64,000 bases of DNA. Origin: Numida meleagris (Eukaryota > Chordata > Aves > Galliformes > Numididae). Below, one piece after another: positions 21,231 to 32,955 of the stretch. The stretch lies in assembly GCF_002078875.1 (NCBI RefSeq), contig NC_034412.1, positions 11,842,995 through 11,906,994 on the forward strand, in the 5' to 3' direction. Under the pieces are notes generated by a model, which searched no databases, had not been told where the DNA came from, and saw nothing but the letters and a program-made list of their open reading frames with translations. A program made the translations under genes and the position numbers. How positions within the stretch are numbered: the first letter of the stretch is position 1; the number at the start of each line of letters is the position of its first letter.

Positions 21231-24200
21231 CTATTCAGGAGGGTACTGGAAACCATGTGCTTCCCGGCATAAGCTTCTGGAGGCTTCTCCTTGCCTTGAT
21301 GCTCCTTTCCAGAAAGATCACGTAAAGTTAAGGACTCAGAGTCTTTATCTGACTCGTCTCGTTGATCAGTTTCTATCTGAATTAAAGGCACTTCCCTATG
21401 CTGACCTGCAGGGAGGCAGTCAGGGTTCTTCATATACTCTTTTTGCTCATCCAAATGTATTTTGTCCCTTTTGGATTCTACCTGAATCTGAGTTGCGTTT
21501 TGGGGATGTTTGCTTTCCAGCATGTATTCTTGGCTTGTAGAATCAAAGGCATCCTGCTGGACCGCAACAAAATTTTTACCACTTTCAACAATATTTGCAG
21601 CCAGTCTGTTGGCATACTGTTGCACGTGTGGTGGGGAATCACTGTGAAACTGATCTACCTCTGCGACCTCTGCCTCATCTGTTATGATTTTGTTCTTGCG
21701 CATTAGAGATTCAATAGAACTTGCCCATGTCTCATGAATCAACATATCTGTTATCTGGTCAGTCTTGCATCTTTGGTACAGGCATGAGTCAGACTTGCAA
21801 AGACCTGAAGAAGCCACAGTACTGACTGGCTGTACACTTAAGGAATCCTGCTGATGCTGTGCAAATCCATCTAATGAATTTGCCTTGACTGGGATGTTAA
21901 CTGTTAGTCTAGAACCTGATGACCTGCCATCAGGCACTGAGGACTGTCTAAAGCAAAAAGGTGATCGTAGAGAGGGTGGTAGCAAACTGCCACACCAGTC
22001 CTTTGAATTCCGAGGGGAAGATGCGTTATCTTTATTTTCCTTTTCTATTTCTTTTAGCATATACCTGTAAAATTCTTCCGTTATGCTTTCTGTGCTGGAC
22101 TGTTTGGATGGGCAACTTGGTCGTACATTAAGATGACCATTTTTCTTAGCTACCTGTTGCAAAGCAGAAGTCAAGATGCTGTTTGCGTTTTTTCCTGCAT
22201 AATAATCTAGTAATAAATCAAAGCCTCTTCCTTCATTTTCCATTTGGTTCACCATAAATCTTGAAAACTCATCTGTAATGCTTTCACAACTAGACTGCTT
22301 TGAGACAGAACTTGTCTGGCTCACAGGCTGACCAAAGGCGTTCATTAGGCCTAGGGTATTGACAGTGGCTCTGGAATCTGTGTCCTCCTCCGGTATGCTC
22401 TCACAGCTTGAGGCCTTGGCTCGGCTCCATCTTTCACAGTGCAGCCTGTTCCTGGGATGGTTTGGACCTTGCCAGATGCTGTCAACCATGGAGAGTTCAG
22501 TAAGGTTCATGATCTTTGCAGCCACTTCATTTGCAAAGATATTGACAGAATCTGGTGTGTCCTCAAGGTTTATAGATTCATCTACCACTCGATTCATCAA
22601 CCTTTCCTTTAGCTCAGGATGCTCATCTGTCTTTCTTTTGATCTCGCTAAGTCGAGGTGCCCTATGCTTCCGAACAACTGAGCCATTAGCATGGTTTTCC
22701 TTTTTCCTTTTCATAGTTCTGCACGATATACTCTGGGTCACCAGATATTCGTTGCCTCTCTTCCATGCACAGAACCAGGGCTGCTTTCCATTTGAATTTT
22801 CAAGACAAATGGCAGCTATTTCTGTTGCCATAGAGACCACTGTTTCTGCCAACTCTTCTGCAAAATCTGTTATACAGTATTTCCCTCTTGAATTTTTCAC
22901 CTGTAACACAGACTGAGAAGGAAGTAAGACATGGTTTCCTAACAAAGACAAGCTAACTTGGACTTCATCACTTAGCACAGCATCACACTTATGTTTAGCC
23001 TGGTTTTCTGCATTCACAGCAACACTGGGAGACAGTTGTTCTTGAACACCATGCCTGCATTCATTGTTTACAAAGGTACTTTCTCTATCTGAGAATGATC
23101 TGCAGTCTCTCTTCTTCTGATTGTTACTCTGATTTGGTGATTTGTAACAGTCTCGTGTAGTTCTTTTCAGGTATCTTTTCTTGGGAGATGTTTTTGCAAC
23201 AAGTGCATTATGCCCAGTGGCTCTACTTGTTAGCTCTGAGTTCACTGTGGCACTTTCATTGCTATTTACATCTCTTGTGTTAATTTTCTTACTGCTGATA
23301 CCATTTTCAAGATTTTTGCTAGCACTGTAGGATGTACCAAATGGTTTAACAGCAGAATGATCAAGAGGTCTGTGTGATGTTTCACATGCTGTTGCCTGTG
23401 TTGGCCATCCTTCTGCTCTTGTTATGTTCTTGCCTTTTGGGCCTTCAGAAAAGAGAGGAGAACACTCTTCAACTTGTCTTATGTCATTCATTTTCTTGCA
23501 AGTGAAATATATCACGTTAAAAAGCAAATCATTTGCAGTCTCCATGAAAACGTCTTGTGTACTTGAGCTGTTTTCTGAACGAGGCTGTAGCTCTCTCTTT
23601 TTCCTGACCTCTTCAATAGAATGTCGTAGAATAATATTGGATAAATTTTGTGCCAGTTCATCTCTGATTACTTCATCAGAGTGTGGAATCCGTGGCTTTG
23701 TTGCTGTTTCAATAATTCTTCTATTTATGGATTCCATGAAATGCCCTACATTTTTGTACGTATTGGGTTTTGTCAAAATTGTTGATGCCTCTTTGAGAAG
23801 GGCCTCTGCAATGCTATCATTCAGCTTCTCCATGCTGCTTCCTATAGCTATGCTACAATGAAGAGTAATGGCTGCAGAAGTTTGAGCTGCAGACAGCAGC
23901 CCACTCGAAGTTGCAGGATAGTTCTCTTCCTTTGTTTCCCCCAGACCACAGACTGCTACAGCACTTGCTACTTGAGTCATGCCACACAGCGCAGATGGAA
24001 ATGAATATTCTGTGCTAGTACAGTCTTCAAGTAGCTGTGAAGATTCTGTCTGTAGCTCTTCATTATCAACTGTTTCACTTTTAGAGTCTGTGGCTTCTTG
24101 ATCCCTTCTGAATTTTTCTGCAGCCTGGGGACTTGAAATTGTTCCAATGACAGTTGCTGCACAAGCCAGAGCCATCTCCAGTGCACTCTGGGTGTGCCCA

Positions 24201-24963
24201 TTTGAATGCTCTTCTAAGTAATCTGAAACTTCAGAATTTTCTGATTCAGTCCAGTGGCACAGGTTTGGGAAGGAAGACCCTGGCCAGTCTGGCACATTCT
24301 CACTGCTGTCTGGACTTTGCACTATGACTATCTTTGGAAGCTCATTCCATGATCGAGAAGCAGACGCATCTTTTGATTTGCAGGAGCTTCCTACAGAGAT
24401 GCTGACTGCAGCCTCCTCACTGAAAGTGGGTTGAGACTGTGATAGTCTAATGAATGCATCTTGCAGAACAGATTCTGCTAAATTTGTAGCATACTGACCT
24501 GTAGCTGCTTGCTCGTTTTGCAAGGGAGGGTCACTTATCCTAACACCCGCACAATCGTCTACGTCTGACTCGCTGTTAGGTTTTGCTGTAGGGTCATAAA
24601 GAGGCCCCAGTTCCTCTTTAGCCATTTTAGTTAAAGACACATCTTCTAACACATTCACTGAGCAGGAATTTTCAACATTGTTAGTCAAATCCTCAGTACT
24701 GAGGGACGACGGAGCTCTTCCCACTAATTCCTTTTGACATAGGATTTCCTGGTCTGGCTTATCTTCAGGTTGTGAGATGCCATCTTCAGCCACAACATTC
24801 ACAGCTTCAGAGACTTTACTCTCTGTATTATCTTTACTAACGCAATTCCCTTCAAGAATTAATGGCAACCTGGATTTTCTGTAGTGGAGACTTTCAAATC
24901 CTTTTCCTTTATTTTTTTTGACATCAGAAGATGCTTCTGAAGCACTTATTTTTTCATGGGCTA
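21231..24963 (-). CDS. SPHKAP: SPHKAP giant central exon (3.7 kb), PKA-anchoring region
   Basis: One uninterrupted 3,733-base exon encodes about 1,244 residues, most of SPHKAP. It starts after tctttcag with VAHEKISASEASSDVKK and ends LLNR/S at the donor AAT AG|gtaggt. Landmarks are YATNLAESVLQDAFIRLSQ (24437-24514) and SALCGMTQVASAVAVCGLG. An amphipathic helix FAEELAETVVSMATEIAAIC (22798-22875) and NRVVDESINLEDTPDS follow, with FANEVAAKIMNLTELSMVD at 22481-22537. Repeats of the type KQSS(C/T)ESIT(D/E)EF lie at about 22255-22303 and 22057-22113. The first helix matches the RI-binding site published for SPHKAP; hydrophobic residues fall at helical spacing. Much of the rest is Ser-rich and probably disordered. 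The frame is unbroken, with no sign of pseudogene decay. Confidence 0.97.
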
Positions 24964-25244
24964 CTGAAAGAAAAATAAGGTGTTAGTCTTTGCAGAGTTC
25001 CCTGTCTCTTTAAAACAAAAATAGCTACATAACTGTCTAATGCATTTCTGCTCTGTAAAATTGCTAAACAAACAAGTATCCTTCTGTCTGAACTACAATT
25101 TAAAAGTACAAATGGCTATCCTTTTTCTAAATTACATATAAATATATGCATAAATTAACATCAAATGCAATTTCTGTAACAATTGCCATGGCTGTTCTGC
25201 CATACGAACAATAGCAGAATTATGCTCAGTCTCGTTGCTTTTAC
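24964..25244 (-). other. SPHKAP: SPHKAP short intron (281 nt)
   Basis: Short AT-rich intron with the donor ACTG|gtaaaa and the acceptor ttctttcag. The preceding frame runs on past the donor for about 37 codons, but that extension is low-complexity, unlike SPHKAP, and not believed to be coding. Confidence 0.85.
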
Positions 25245-25500
25245 CAGTTTTGTATTCATCAGCCTCGTTTTCCTCCTCGAGATGCTCAGATGCTGTGAGG
25301 AAATCTTCTTCTATTGAGGACACTGAGCAGTTTGTGTCGTCCTCGGGCTTTGAGACATGAGCTTCTATCTGCAGCTGTCTCTCCTGAACAAGCTCAAGTC
25401 CAATCAGAAACTTGTTTATTTCAAAGATGATGCAGCTTGCACTGTTCTTCCTGTCTCCCCGTGCACACTGAACCAAGCAGACATCTGCTTGCCAAGGACA
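25245..25500 (-). CDS. SPHKAP: SPHKAP coding exon (256 nt) with FFAT-like motif
   Basis: The exon encodes CPWQADVCLVQCARGDRKNS, then IIFEINKFLIGLELVQERQL and DDTNCSVSSIEEDFLTASEH. It is very close to human SPHKAP. At 25285-25305 the sequence DFLTASE with acidic residues just before it (SSIEE) fits a phospho-FFAT motif, in which Thr takes the place of the acidic fourth position. FFAT motifs bind the ER proteins VAPA/VAPB, which fits reports of SPHKAP at ER contacts. The exon starts in phase 0 after ccctctag and ends with one base of a Val codon. Confidence 0.95.
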
Positions 25501-27933
25501 CTAGAGGGGAAAAGAATCTCAAAGAGTTATTTAATTAAAAAATAGAACTTATTTTAAGCTTTCCTCTAGAAAAATCTCAGGAATGTTCTGTTACGAAGAT
25601 GCAATACAATTTATCATTTAGATGTTTGTAACACAGTGTGCAGTTACATACATGCCAAAATAAGACCGTTTGGATTGACATCTTCTGTTACACAAGTGTT
25701 TTAGTACAGAACCCAGCTGTATCACAGGAGTGTCCTTATTTTGTTGAAATTACCAAGTCTGTTTTCAATCAACTTCTTATCTTAATGACAGTCTTGCTTT
25801 TAGCTATGTCAGAGTTGGCGACCTGACATACCGTTATTACAGCCCTCATACCACCTGCTATTATTACCTCTTTCTGGAGGGAATTGTTTGTGGACATGAA
25901 TTGATCTTGGGATAATTTCTGCTGCAACACTTGATCTTGAGGCAGCCCTGTACATACTGGCTGGTGAGATAAGGAGCAGGTCACCTTTAGGTGTCCTTAG
26001 GAACTATTTAAAAATAATCATTTATTTTCTTCTCCCTCTTACGCTTTATTTGCTCCCAACCCTGTTACTTCAGACAAGCATAACCTCCAGCTGAAAGTAT
26101 GCACTGTGTTGAACCTTTACATAAAAAATATCTTTGCCAGAGAAGCTATACAATTAAGTAGAAAGGTGGGAAGAAACTGAGGGAAAAGAATTCTTTATCC
26201 TTGTTTTATGAATATTAGAACTGTTGGGTGTTTATATGACCACAGAGCTAAGTTGTTAATATCTCTGCATGACACTATGTTTGTGGTATGGGATGCATTG
26301 TGGAGCAAAACCAAGTTTTTGTTGGTTGTGATCTCATGCCTTAACTCAAGACCCTAAGGAAGATCCAGCCTGAGTGGAACCAACTCTGGGTTGAGGCATT
26401 ACATTTTGAGCTGTATTAGATATCCTGGGCTCCCTGTACATTTACGATGTACCTAGCATTGGGAACCCCATCCAACATCCTTTGCTGATGGGCGTGAATG
26501 CAAGGCAAATACCTATTAACAATGGAATAGGATGACTGTTATGTCAGAACAGGCCAATGAAACATGCTATTCTTACTTTACAACTCAAAACTAGATGCGT
26601 TAGTCTGTTGAAAGTAAAATACAATATATATATATATATTTTATTTTAATTAGCTGCTGAGGAGTTGCTAGTGAATCAAACCTGAGCGTACACCATGTTG
26701 TGAGAAATGTCTCTAATAACAGATGCAGTCTTAGAGCAAATGTTCCCATGCTTTTTCCTCAGTCCATGGTTTTCAGGGTTGTACTTGTTAAAAGGGCCAG
26801 CAGATGCCCTATGAAAATGATGCAAGTCTCTTTACAAACGAAATTCTCTGGAAAGCTGAGCAAATAACATTTGTTGATCTAGCCAATAAATATCACCCTA
26901 CCTCAAATACAAAAGCTCTACTCATTTTAAAGACAAACTTAGGTTCGTCCTAATTTTTTTTTTTCTGCAGATAAAATTGCATATACCTATTTATTTCAAC
27001 TTTGAGACAATGTTATACTCCAGGACATCTCTACAGTTTTAATAAAGTTGTTCCCAATTCATGCTTAGACAAATGAGATCAGAACCCAACCTAAATTATC
27101 AAAGTACTGTTCATTCTTTTTCTTCATGCAGACATGAACATAAAAAAAAAAAAAAAGCATGTTAAAAATGGAAAAGAGTTGGAAAGCTTATTATAATAAG
27201 GAGTTAAGCCTTTGGAACTTGTGTGTTGAATGCCCTTAAGCAAATGCTATCATTTCTTCATGGTGCCAGTAGGAGGAATTTTTGGCCTGTGATCTCAGAT
27301 ATGGAGTGTTTCCTTGGCAATAACAAGAGTGAAGGAGTTAGCATGAGAACTTTGCTTTCATCTCCTTTAAATGTTAAGTTTTAATTAATACATTAATATA
27401 TATATTTTTTTACATTGACAGAAGCTAAATGAGCTTTATACAGTTAATGTGTCTTGATATTTTCCACTGTAATAGTCAGGCTTACGGTAGCCTCCAGGAT
27501 CCTAAAGTCCTATTGTCAGCTCTTTTCTGAAGTGGAAGTGTGGGACAAGATGGATTGGGAACAAAAGTGGGAAGCAGCAAGGCTTCACTGGAACAGGAGG
27601 CTGTAGGAGCTGTGCCCTGATGCAGCAATGTGTACAGAAAAAGTATTGCATCTTTCTTCCTTCCCTGACGTATCAGTTGTTAATATGTCTTGCAGCATTA
27701 TCAGCTGCAGCCCAGACATCCACAGATCTAGAGGGAATAGAGGGATCTCTTTTTATCTTTGTTCTCTTCTTTCAGACGCTTAAATTTTGTAGTCAGATTT
27801 ATTTTTTGTTTACAAACTCCCACTTGGTTTTTAAACGAGTATACAGTCCATGCTTACAGCTTCCTTTTTTCCAGTTTCCAAATTCCTTCCTCCACAGCTG
27901 TGATATGCTCCTAAAGTATAATTTGATTCCTAC
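25501..27933 (-). other. SPHKAP: SPHKAP intron
   Basis: About 2.4 kb, with short AT repeats (26624-26639) and A- and T-runs. No mobile element was recognised. Confidence 0.6.
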
Positions 27934-28068
27934 CTGGGGAACTTCATAATCAGCCTGAAGATTTCCTGATGTTAATCCACTCAGTAGGACTATTTCATTT
28001 TCCTTTGGTGGTTGTACAGTCATAGAACTGATGAGTTTAGGGAGATTTGGAGAGACGCTGATCAATTT
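27934..28068 (-). CDS. SPHKAP: SPHKAP coding exon (135 nt)
   Basis: Forty-five codons encode KLISVSPNLPKLISSMTVQP, then PKENEIVLLSGLTSGNLQAD and YEVPQ. It matches the human KLVNVSPDLPKLISSM segment recalled from memory. It is phase 0 on both sides and a multiple of three. The acceptor is atactacag and the donor CAG|gtagga. It lies N-terminal to the FFAT-bearing exon. Confidence 0.96.
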
Positions 28069-31000
28069 CTGTAGTATGAAAGAGATTTTGCTCTCAGGTA
28101 ATGAAGTCTGAGTTGCATAATTATATTCACAAATATCAAAATGAAATAGCACTTCAGCATTCCTTCAGAAAGCTTCAACTTACTACTTTGAGTTCATCAT
28201 AAGTAGAATTGGTAGCATTAAAATGCACATTCTTTCTTTTGAGCCACCAAGCCATGACCCCTGGGGTAGTATAAATTTCTGTCCAGTAGTCCAGTAGCAC
28301 TATCTGTCATCCCTTAATGTTGTCATGTATTGAACAGCTTGATTGCCTTTGTGCATCTCAATGATTGGCCTTCTATTGCTAGAAAGTTTCTGAGAGACTG
28401 AGAACAACGTATATGTTACTGAATCTTTTCCAGTTGAGAAGTAAGTATGGTAAAGAGAATAGGGCAAACTTTTGTTTTCCTCCAGGCATATAAACAAGAA
28501 ACCAAAAGGAAAGATAGCTGAAAATTGCTAATCAAACTAGAGCAATACTAAACATGGAGTAACAAAAGTATTGAAAACACAGATGGAATATGCACTACTT
28601 TGCTGCTCCGGTGGGCATGACCTTTCATTTGAAATAACTCCATCATTTTCTGTCTTAGTACTTATTTGCTAGAGCCAAGGATGGCAGTAATGATAACATT
28701 AATGATGCTTTGTAACACAGGAGATCTGCACCTCCATTCTGCCAGGAGTCCCCGCTGCTGTACCGGGACATCCGTGTACATTAGAGTACAGAGCTCAGCC
28801 CAGGAGGATAATAAACCTGCTTTAAGAGTACTTGCAGTTCTTTTTTTTGCCATGGATCTCAGTGAGCTTTATGAACAATTAATCAAGAACAACCCTCTAC
28901 AGAGGGGCTAAATACAACCTCTTTTTTTTTTTTTTTACATGAACACAACTCATCAAATGGCAAAGCCATTAAGGGAACACAGACCCCATGTATCCAGCCC
29001 CATGCTTTAGTTACTGTGCAATTCAATGATACCTCATTTCTTCCTTTTCATCTTCAAAATGATTAGCTTGCAGTACTGTTATTTTTCCTCAGAGTGAATT
29101 AAACTAGATATAAAAAACCTTTCTGGCTTAGCAAATCTAATTCAGCTTTGGGGAACAATTCACTTTTAAGTAGACTGATCTTCAGATAAGGCCAAGTATT
29201 TATATTTAACGTAACTAAATTCAGTGTTCCAATTCTGTTTGACACTTCAGTGTAGCACAGAGTTCCCATCCTTTTTCTCTTTTAAAATTATAACATTTCT
29301 GTTATCACATACCTTTTTTTCTACATATCTCTGTCTTCTACTACCTAAATTTCTACATTTTATCAGAATTCTTTATCAGGTTAGGTATTAAATCATGACA
29401 CTTTTGAATATCTTTTACTTCAGTTCCTTGCCTTTTGTTTGTAACAAAAAGAAAAAAGGGTAGCTGCAAATAGCTAGCTTAACTTAGCTTTTACATAGAT
29501 ATCTAGCTTGTAAGACTGAGTATGAGACGTTTGACATTTTCTCAGTTCTTCTCATTTCCTGTAGCTTTTGTTCCTGAAACACTTTAAGTTGCAGTAAAAG
29601 AATTGCTTATTAGAAAACAACTGTTGTTCTTGCAGATTCAGTAAAGTTAAACCTCTCGCTCTGTTCTGCAGTTAACTTGCTGATGCAGAAAAATCTTTCT
29701 GCTGCAAGAAGCTGTATTTATTTTTGACATCTGAATTCCCACAGACTCATGATGTAGAGAATGGTTTAGAAAAACAGTTCCTGCTAATTTATGACTTGCA
29801 GGATGCAACTAGGTCCCTGCATTGGTTGTCCTTCTATGAGCTAAAATGGTTCCACAAATGAACCGTAATATTTTACTGAGGATCTCCCTGAGCAGTCAGG
29901 AAACCCTGCCTTTGGTCACTTACCACAGACTGCTGCTAGAAGCTACCTGTCCATTACAGGCACCAAGGCAGAACAAAGGAAATGAACTGATAAAGGAGGA
30001 TGTAAGTTCAAAACTGATTATTTAAAATATGACTTCTCAGATTTGAGGACTTTTTTGAATGAGCATATGCATTTAAAAAGTATATCATGACGTAGTTTGT
30101 CTTAGGACCTGTAAAGTAACCAAGCTTTTTTCTTTATGCATATATTATGCTTTTATATTATAATAATAATATATACAAGGGCTGCTCTGAAAGTAATGCC
30201 TCCTATTTTATTATGTTGGCCCACAATGTTGGAGGCAGATGTTGGTGGGATGGCAGTAGAGGGGCAGTCTGACAAAATGGTGTCTGACATGGAAGCGTGT
30301 ATGAAGCAAAGGTGTGTCACTGAATTCCTCCATGTAGGAAGAAAAAATCACCCATTGACATTCATTGATGCTTGCCAGACATTTATGGAGAAGTGGTAGC
30401 TGGTACATTTCAGCAGTGGTGACAGCAACAAAAAAGACAAGACACGTTCTAGATGGCTATGTACAGCTGTTGCACCATGAAATGAAGGGCATTTTGATAG
30501 TTCCACCATGTGAATTAGTGGATTGCAGCCAGGAAACTGTGTACAGAGCTGAATATCAGCTTCAGTGCATTGGAAGTGGTGGTCGTAACACTGGAACATC
30601 ATGAAGTTTGCACCACACGTGTCCCACAAATGCTCACACAGGAACAGAAAAAGTACTATGTAAGTTTGCTAGGACCTACTGAACCAATATGAGGCTGAAG
30701 GTGACAGTTTCCTGGATTGCATCATTACCGGTGATGGGATGTAGTGTCATCACTATGAGCCAGAAGCAAAGTGGCAGTCTGTGAAATGGTGACACGTGAG
30801 TTCTCCATTGAAGAAAAAATTCAAGATGCAGCCCTCAGCAGGTAGTGCACTTTGCTTTATCTTTTGGTATAGGAAAGGCGTGATCCTTCTGGATTTCCTG
30901 GAACCTTGATGCTGATTAATCTGGAGGCTTGAACTTCTGGAGTCAGGCCAGAGAAGAAGACAATCTCTCTTGCAACATGATAATGCCAGGCCCTGTACCA

Positions 31001-31853
31001 GTTTGAAGATCATGAAGAATGTTGCCACTCTTGGCTGATACCACAAGCACTGCATAGTCCAGATTTGTCACATTCTGATATCCACAAAGATGGGTTGTGT
31101 GGGAAACATTTTCCTAGTAATGTTACCATTATATTAGCTGTGAAACAGTGGGTCACCATCACTGGTGTAGATTTCTGAGTGTGGTATGCAGGCTCTTGTT
31201 CATCGCTGGCAAAAAAAAAAAAAAAGCATAGCTAATGGTGATGACTGCTGAAAAACATTGTTCTGTATCTGAGAATTTGTTCTATCAAATAGCATTATTT
31301 TGGTTTTTGTATCTGTTGTAGTTTCCATGAAAATAGATAGGAGGCACCACTTTGAGAGCTGCCTACGTGTGTATGTAATTCCTTTTTCTATCCTTCCAAA
31401 CTTTCAGTTAAACAGGTCAAAGACACTTTGTTTTGTTCTATCTAGTCCTCCCTTCAAACCACCTGCAGTTTGTGCGAAATAGGTCAGCTGATTGAAGTGT
31501 CAGAGAACTTTGGTAGTAGCAAGGAGTGACTTCAGAAATGATTTTGATACAGTATTCTATCAAATTAAATAACTGGATGTATGATGCATCCATGTTCATG
31601 TCTGACAAAACGAAGGCAGAGCAAGAAGTCCACTGAAAGGATAAACAATGTCAATTCATATGCTGCAATAATATAGTAGCTGTTTCTGGGAATAACGTAG
31701 GTGTTAAAATGGTATAAGATTCCTGATGCATTACTTTCTGTGGAAGCTAAAGTCTGGCTTTGATTTGCCCATAGAATTTTGCTCTGGGTTTGTTTTCAAA
31801 AGTCCTGGTGTACATATACCCACTGTGCATGCTTTTAGAACCTAAACTGTTAC
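28069..31853 (-). other. SPHKAP: SPHKAP intron with mariner insertion
   Basis: About 3.8 kb. The mariner-like element at 30176-31367 takes up nearly a third of it. The remainder is unique AT-rich sequence with T-runs (for example near 28923). Confidence 0.65.
30176..31367 (+). mobile_element. Mariner DNA transposon (Galluhop-like), decayed
   Basis: A mariner copy of about 1.19 kb is bounded by imperfect inverted repeats. The left end is 'gggctgctctgaaagtaatg' then 'cctcctatttta'. The right end is the complement, 'gataggaggcaccactttga' then 'gagctgcct'. A TA dinucleotide flanks the left end at 30174-30175. Inside are broken transposase remnants in several + frames, including a block like the ITGDE/HHYEPE region near 30727-30770, a KKFKMQPSAG-like run near 30813 and a LLQHDNARP-like run near 30970. 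Stops and frameshifts make it inactive. The end sequence matches the chicken Galluhop (Mariner1_GG) family as I remember it. It sits 487 bases from the SPHKAP 60-base exon. Confidence 0.88.
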
Positions 31854-31913
31854 CTGTTTCACTTGTTCATTGCTGCAATCATCTCTGTTTGCATCTAAAT
31901 TCACAAAACAAAC
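31854..31913 (-). CDS. SPHKAP: SPHKAP micro-exon (60 nt)
   Basis: Twenty codons encode VCFVNLDANRDDCSNEQVKQ, matching the SPHKAP VCFVNLD segment. It is phase 0 at both ends and a multiple of three, so it could be a cassette exon. The acceptor is ttattacag and the donor CAG|gtaaca. It is isolated by more than 23 kb from the exon on its upstream side. Confidence 0.95.
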
Positions 31914-32927
31914 CTGTAATAAGAAAGAAAAGAAAACAGTAGCTTAGTCATGCTAGAATGGTAGGTAATCCTTTCAAAGTCAATACATGTTCCTTTTCTA
32001 CTCTTGCAGCTGAATATGTGAAGCTTTTTTGTACTGCAAGGAGAATAGCGAGCAGACACTAAGGAAGAAGAAAAAAGAGTTAGAAGGAAGAGCCATGGTT
32101 TTCTGTTCTGACAGTTAGCTTTTCTGATGAATGGGCAAACGTTACCAATAAACTGTAATGCAGAAGCTACGCATAGATAAAGGAAATGTTAAAAACATAT
32201 TTGATTGTATCAGATGAATTCTTCATGTCTTGCTTTTCCCGTGAATTCTTTTCAACGACCTGTTACTAAATGTTTAATAAGTGCAAACACTGGTATACAT
32301 ATAAATTGTGAATGTCTTCTACAGTTTTCTTCAAGTAAGGGAAATGCTTCCTGATAAGAAGTGTGAGGCTTTTTGGAAGTTTTTTGTTTTTTTTTAAAAA
32401 AAAAGCACCTTGGTTCATGAGCCAATTCATGAGTAGAAGTTTTCAGTAGTGCTAACCAGGTACTACAATAGGTGGGAGAACAGCTTCCTATCTGTTAGGT
32501 TTACCTGTGATTCATTGGAATGTACAGTTTTTAACTACAGGGTCATCTGCTCCTTCTCTAATCACCATCAGTTTCAACAACCGTTTAATGGTAGAAAGAT
32601 TGGCTTAAATAGCAACTTCAGATCTGAAGACCGTTTCATTGCTGAAGATGACTTTTTCTTTACATGACTAGAAAGCCATTTACTAACTTTCAGAAATAGA
32701 ATCCCCTCCTCTAGCTTTCTTTCTGAGTTATAAGCATGGACTCCAAAGCCAGGCCAACTGTATTGCTTCTGGATGTTGCAGATATCTCATCAGGAGTATG
32801 GGAGCTTTTAGTGTTGTTTCAATTTAAACCAAAGTTTGGCACAGATTCAAGGCTGAGCTAAAACTAAAACCTGATTCCAAACAAATTGCTGATCCAGGTT
32901 TTGTGTTCTCTGAGCTGAGAGTAGTCT

Positions 32928-32955
32928 CCCCTCTCCCTGCTCCCCCCCTCCCCCC
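32928..32955 (-). other. G-quadruplex motif in SPHKAP sense strand
   Basis: On the - strand the G-runs are 6, 7, 3 and 4 long with loops of 1, 4 and 3 bases, which satisfies the standard G4 pattern. It would be present in the SPHKAP pre-mRNA about 1 kb upstream of the 60-base exon. Folding is inferred. Confidence 0.75.

Noticed and set aside
22359..22916. 185-residue + strand open frame opposite SPHKAP
   Set aside because: It is the antisense shadow of the 3.7-kb SPHKAP exon. The same applies to the + frames at 23424-23861, 21220-21540 and 21398-21706.
25132..25244. Coding extension past the donor of the 256-base SPHKAP exon
   Set aside because: The frame stays open, but the peptide is unlike SPHKAP and a good gtaaaa donor joins in phase to the giant exon.
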